Below, piece after piece: positions 61,208-64,000 of a stretch of 64,000 nucleotides of DNA. Position numbers and translations under genes: made by a program. How positions within the stretch are numbered: position 1 is the stretch's first letter; each line of letters begins with the position of its first letter. This DNA is from Mesaphorura yosii (taxonomy: Eukaryota; Arthropoda; Collembola; Poduromorpha; Tullbergiidae). The notes under the pieces were generated by a model. It was not told where the DNA came from, made no database searches, and saw only the letters and a list, made by a program, of their open reading frames with translations. The DNA lies in the NCBI GenBank assembly GCA_009869945.1, contig WIXG01000016.1, forward strand, positions 248,001 through 312,000, written 5' to 3'.

Positions 61208-62219
61208 ATTGAATGAAGAGCATGAGCAGTAAACTTCGTTGTTCAGTTTTGTTCGGATGGCTGGTCGGTATCACTCATTTTACTTTCTGTGGAAAACAGA
61301 ACAGAGCAGAACTAGAAATTAGGGTGGAGTAGATTCGTGTGTATGTAAAGAAAGCATGAACCGGTGGAACTTTAAATAGTAGTAATGTAATAACACGTTT
61401 CGTTCGTTATGCATGTTTATGTTGAGTAATGCCATGCTACCATTTAAACAACTTCTGTCTCCAGCTCTACTCGGAGCGAGGAGCCGTGTATTTCTGTACA
61501 TGGTTATAATGTTTAGGAAACACTTAATCAAAACTGAGATTTATTTGGCCTGCATGTATTATCATTGGTTATGCTTCATTGCTGGACTGCGACTGTTTTC
61601 GTATCAACATGTCTTACAGCCTTAATTATCGTCTCCACCCTGAGGGGAATAATATAAATGTATTGACTGATTATTAGTACGACTCCTGGCCTCAACTAAT
61701 CACTCCAGGTAGCGGCCAAACCAAACCAGACGCTTTGCATTTGTACGACTGTGAGCAGAGAAGAATCAGCCAGACAATGCGATGAAGATTCATTATTTGA
61801 ATGCTCGGTCTCTGTCTCAATTATTATTCTGGAATACAGAAACAAGTTGCGCGTTTATTGGGCTGTAAAATGGACAACTTTTGATGATGCTCCGTTGCTC
61901 TACGCGGGCGAAACGAGGAAAGGCCGTTGCGCATGTGGACTCTGCATTCTGCTTGGGTTGAGTCTGCAAATTGAAACCAGTAGTTTCAACTCCACTGATT
62001 TGCTACACTGCTTCACGTCCATCTCCAACTTCCAACTTGCATTGCGTTGCATTATTAGATTGCAATGTAGTTTTTCAAGTTTTTCTCTCTTTCTCTCGAT
62101 TGACAGATCGCATTAATTATTCGGAAGAAAAATAAAATATGTAGAAATGCGTTATTACAGATAATAAGCGAAGATAAGTAATAGCAAACCGCAGCTACGG
62201 CCGTGGCCAAGTTTTGCTC
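61208..62219. other. Non-coding stretch
   Basis: Frames of 70 and 121 codons near 61.4 and 61.75 kb have random composition. No repeat or promoter was seen. Confidence 0.5.
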
Positions 62220-62235
62220 TGCAATTGCAATTGCA
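62220..62235. repeat. 16-bp perfect palindrome
   Basis: TGCAATTGCAATTGCA is fully self-complementary and built from overlapping AATTGC units. It is one of several places where TTGCAA-type words cluster in this window. Confidence 0.9.
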
Positions 62236-62460
62236 CTGGTTTTACAACGCCACGCTACGCTGCTTTACGCTTATGCACAATCAGGATATTAATCAGGAAC
62301 ATTCTAGTTTATAGCAGCAAGTGCGAGAAATTTGGTGCTAAAAGAAAGACAATAAAATTTCGTTTTTATATTTTTATGCTCCATTTCATGCCCCTTCAAC
62401 ACTTTTCTGCTCGTCTTCTGCTACTGCCTATGCCTCGTTATAATACGTGTGTGCGGTGCG

Positions 62461-62543
62461 GTGCGTAAGTTGGTCGGTCTCACAGGATTTGAAAAGATGC
62501 ATGAATGGGAAATGTTGATTAAGAGAGTTTGCAACTTACGCAC
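62461..62543. repeat. 12-bp inverted repeat that carries a GTAAGT donor on each strand
   Basis: GTGCGTAAGTTG (62461-62472) is the exact reverse complement of CAACTTACGCAC (62532-62543), 59 bases apart. Each arm contains GTAAGT preceded by GTGC, so a 5' splice consensus is present outward from each side: plus strand at 62465, minus strand mirrored at about 62539. The plus arm is preceded by GCGGT tandem units. Small stem-loop or inverted-duplication origins are both possible. Confidence 0.8.
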
Positions 62544-63974
62544 ACGGAATGAGAACGAGTGGGACTTCCTTTTGTGCCGCTGCGTGCTAAACTGAAGCAG
62601 GCAGACTCAGAAAAAGAACTTCGGATGTGATTACTCGCCGAAGAAAGTCAGTCGTCGCTTTTTCAAAACGAGAATTTCTCTCTTCCTCCAAGCAGAAGCG
62701 GAATAAACGCGCACGGTAAAGAAAAACGGTGCGATGCAGAAAAAACTTGAGTTTTTCATTGATTTTTCACGATCTCAAGTCATTAATCTTAATTATGGTT
62801 CCTCTTCATTTGCCAAAAATCGCCTTTTTGTTTTACAGCTTCCGCACTGCGCGTTCGGCACGGAAGTTCTGAGTAGAAAGCGCGGCGCAATACCCGTTAT
62901 GCCACGCCATAATTGTGAAATTTAATTTATGTGGAGAGCATGGAAAGCTAACGCAAACCCAAGACCAAGTTTTGAGAAAGTCCCAAAGGTCTTGTTGGTT
63001 GATTCGGGCGCCTGCCTGCCTGCCTTCTACTTGTAAGCGTTCCACACGCAGTATTTGTTTTGTAAACACTTTCCTACGCTCATTAAACGAGCGTCGATTT
63101 TAGCACCAGCACAGCCCCAGACCAGAGTCGTGTGATTTCACACTCTTCACAGCCTGGCAATGGCAATAATAACGCTTGAACCGAGCCATACAAAAGTTGC
63201 TTGGATAGTTGCTCTCTTTTATGGGACGACGTTTTATGTCTTTGAATGGCTTCAGATCGGAAACTATAACACTGAAATTAAGTGCACTTCATATTTGTAG
63301 TTGTTGTGATAATAAAACGAATATTATTGCAAAGATTTTATGCCGCGCCAAATGAGTACAATGGAGTCTTGTCCTGAGAAGTGCAAATTCACCACGGGCA
63401 AAGAAAACAACAATGTGTACTGGTATTTGAACACGGCACAGAGAAATAAAACGTAATGCTTCATTCAAATGCTCATAATCATAAATAAAATTGCTGACGT
63501 TTGACCGTAATTTTCGAGTGAAGGCAGCCAGTCTTTTCTGCTCTTTTCTTCCGTTCAAATCAAGTTGCTGAGCCGCTCTTGTGCAAAAATCCATCGTACA
63601 ACTCTTTTGTTCTGGTCCGAACATTATTTTATGAACTGGTTAATAAACGAGCAACTGCTTTTCTAGGTTTGATACGAGCGAGCAGATCAACGATGAACTG
63701 ATGCAATGCCACTTGAATCTATGCAAAGTATCATTGTGTTCCATTGTAATTTTATGTATATTGTTCGGAACAAGATAATGGGACGACGACGAGAAGGGAA
63801 TAAAAAGATGAGTATCGAATAACTAACGACTTCTCATTATGATTATTACTTTTTGATGTAACCGTGTTGTATTTCTCTGCAATGAGCAATAACTGTCATT
63901 GAACCTCCTTCCTTGCGTTGCATTTGTAGGTGCACATGGACTACATTTCGCATTTCGCCTCGCCACCAGCACAA
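62544..63974. other. Non-coding stretch with a (GCCT)4 tract
   Basis: Four tandem GCCT units lie at 63010-63025. Frames at 62.7-63.1 and 63.3-63.6 kb (up to 111 codons) look random. No gene is supported. Confidence 0.5.
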
Positions 63975-63996
63975 TGCAATGCCATTTTGCATTGCA
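63975..63996. repeat. 8-bp perfect hairpin at the window edge
   Basis: TGCAATGC (63975-63982), loop CATTTT, GCATTGCA (63989-63996). Pairing continues outward with one mismatch and may extend beyond the window. Confidence 0.75.
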
Positions 63997-64000
63997 ATAT

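Noticed and set aside
60885-61274. 129-codon minus-strand frame
   Set aside because: It overlaps a more balanced plus-strand frame and is Ser/His/Cys-rich; no supporting signals.
1-64000. tRNA, rRNA, snRNA or known microRNA genes
   Set aside because: No GGTTCRANTCC-type B box with a matching A box was found by eye, nor any familiar rRNA, snRNA or conserved arthropod microRNA seed-plus-arm. A covariance-model scan would be decisive.
1-64000. Autonomous mobile element, virus-derived gene or CRISPR array
   Set aside because: No reverse transcriptase, transposase or integrase motif, no long terminal repeats, and no regularly spaced repeats were seen. Only short dyads and microsatellites are present.

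Overview
The window reads as nuclear DNA of an animal with a fairly large genome, most likely an arthropod or another invertebrate; no species can be named. It is A+T-rich (roughly 60 percent by eye). Stop codons are dense in all six frames, and the longest open frame is about 148 codons. There are no ribosome-binding sites or operon-like gene packing. What coding signal exists comes in short patches beside splice-like signals. No protein family, tRNA, rRNA, snRNA, known microRNA, transposase, reverse transcriptase, CRISPR array or virus-like gene was recognised. The best overall description is intergenic or long-intron DNA with a few candidate short exons.

Layout. 1-19 kb is mostly non-coding. 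It has a homeodomain-site-rich block at 2.1 kb, an unusually strong 3' splice site followed by a short open frame at 4.0 kb, a TATA box with a 38-codon frame at 7.0 kb, and two abutting hairpins at 18.1 kb. 19-33 kb has two TATA-led promoter candidates (19.4 and 21.3 kb), a minus-strand exon-like segment behind a strong acceptor (26.4 kb), and the longest open frame (33.0-33.5 kb, probably chance). 37-45 kb holds the clearest structural DNA: a 41-bp near-perfect palindrome abutting a second perfect hairpin (38.0 kb), two more inverted repeats (41.1-41.3 kb), and a three-copy degenerate repeat (44.1 kb). 45-48 kb is richer in G+C and CpG, with a candidate first exon at 45.3 kb and two coding-like frames at 46.9 and 47.5 kb. 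53.0-54.2 kb, minus strand, is the best candidate gene: two coding-like stretches in the same frame, separated only by a short segment that looks like the 3' end of a small intron. 57.6-58.2 kb is another G+C-rich promoter or first-exon candidate. The last 6 kb has more palindromes.

How the parts work together cannot be read from the sequence. The exon-like pieces do not join into one recognisable protein. Every coding entry was picked by eye from thousands of possible frames and should be treated as a hypothesis. The inverted repeats are direct observations and far more certain, though their function is unknown.
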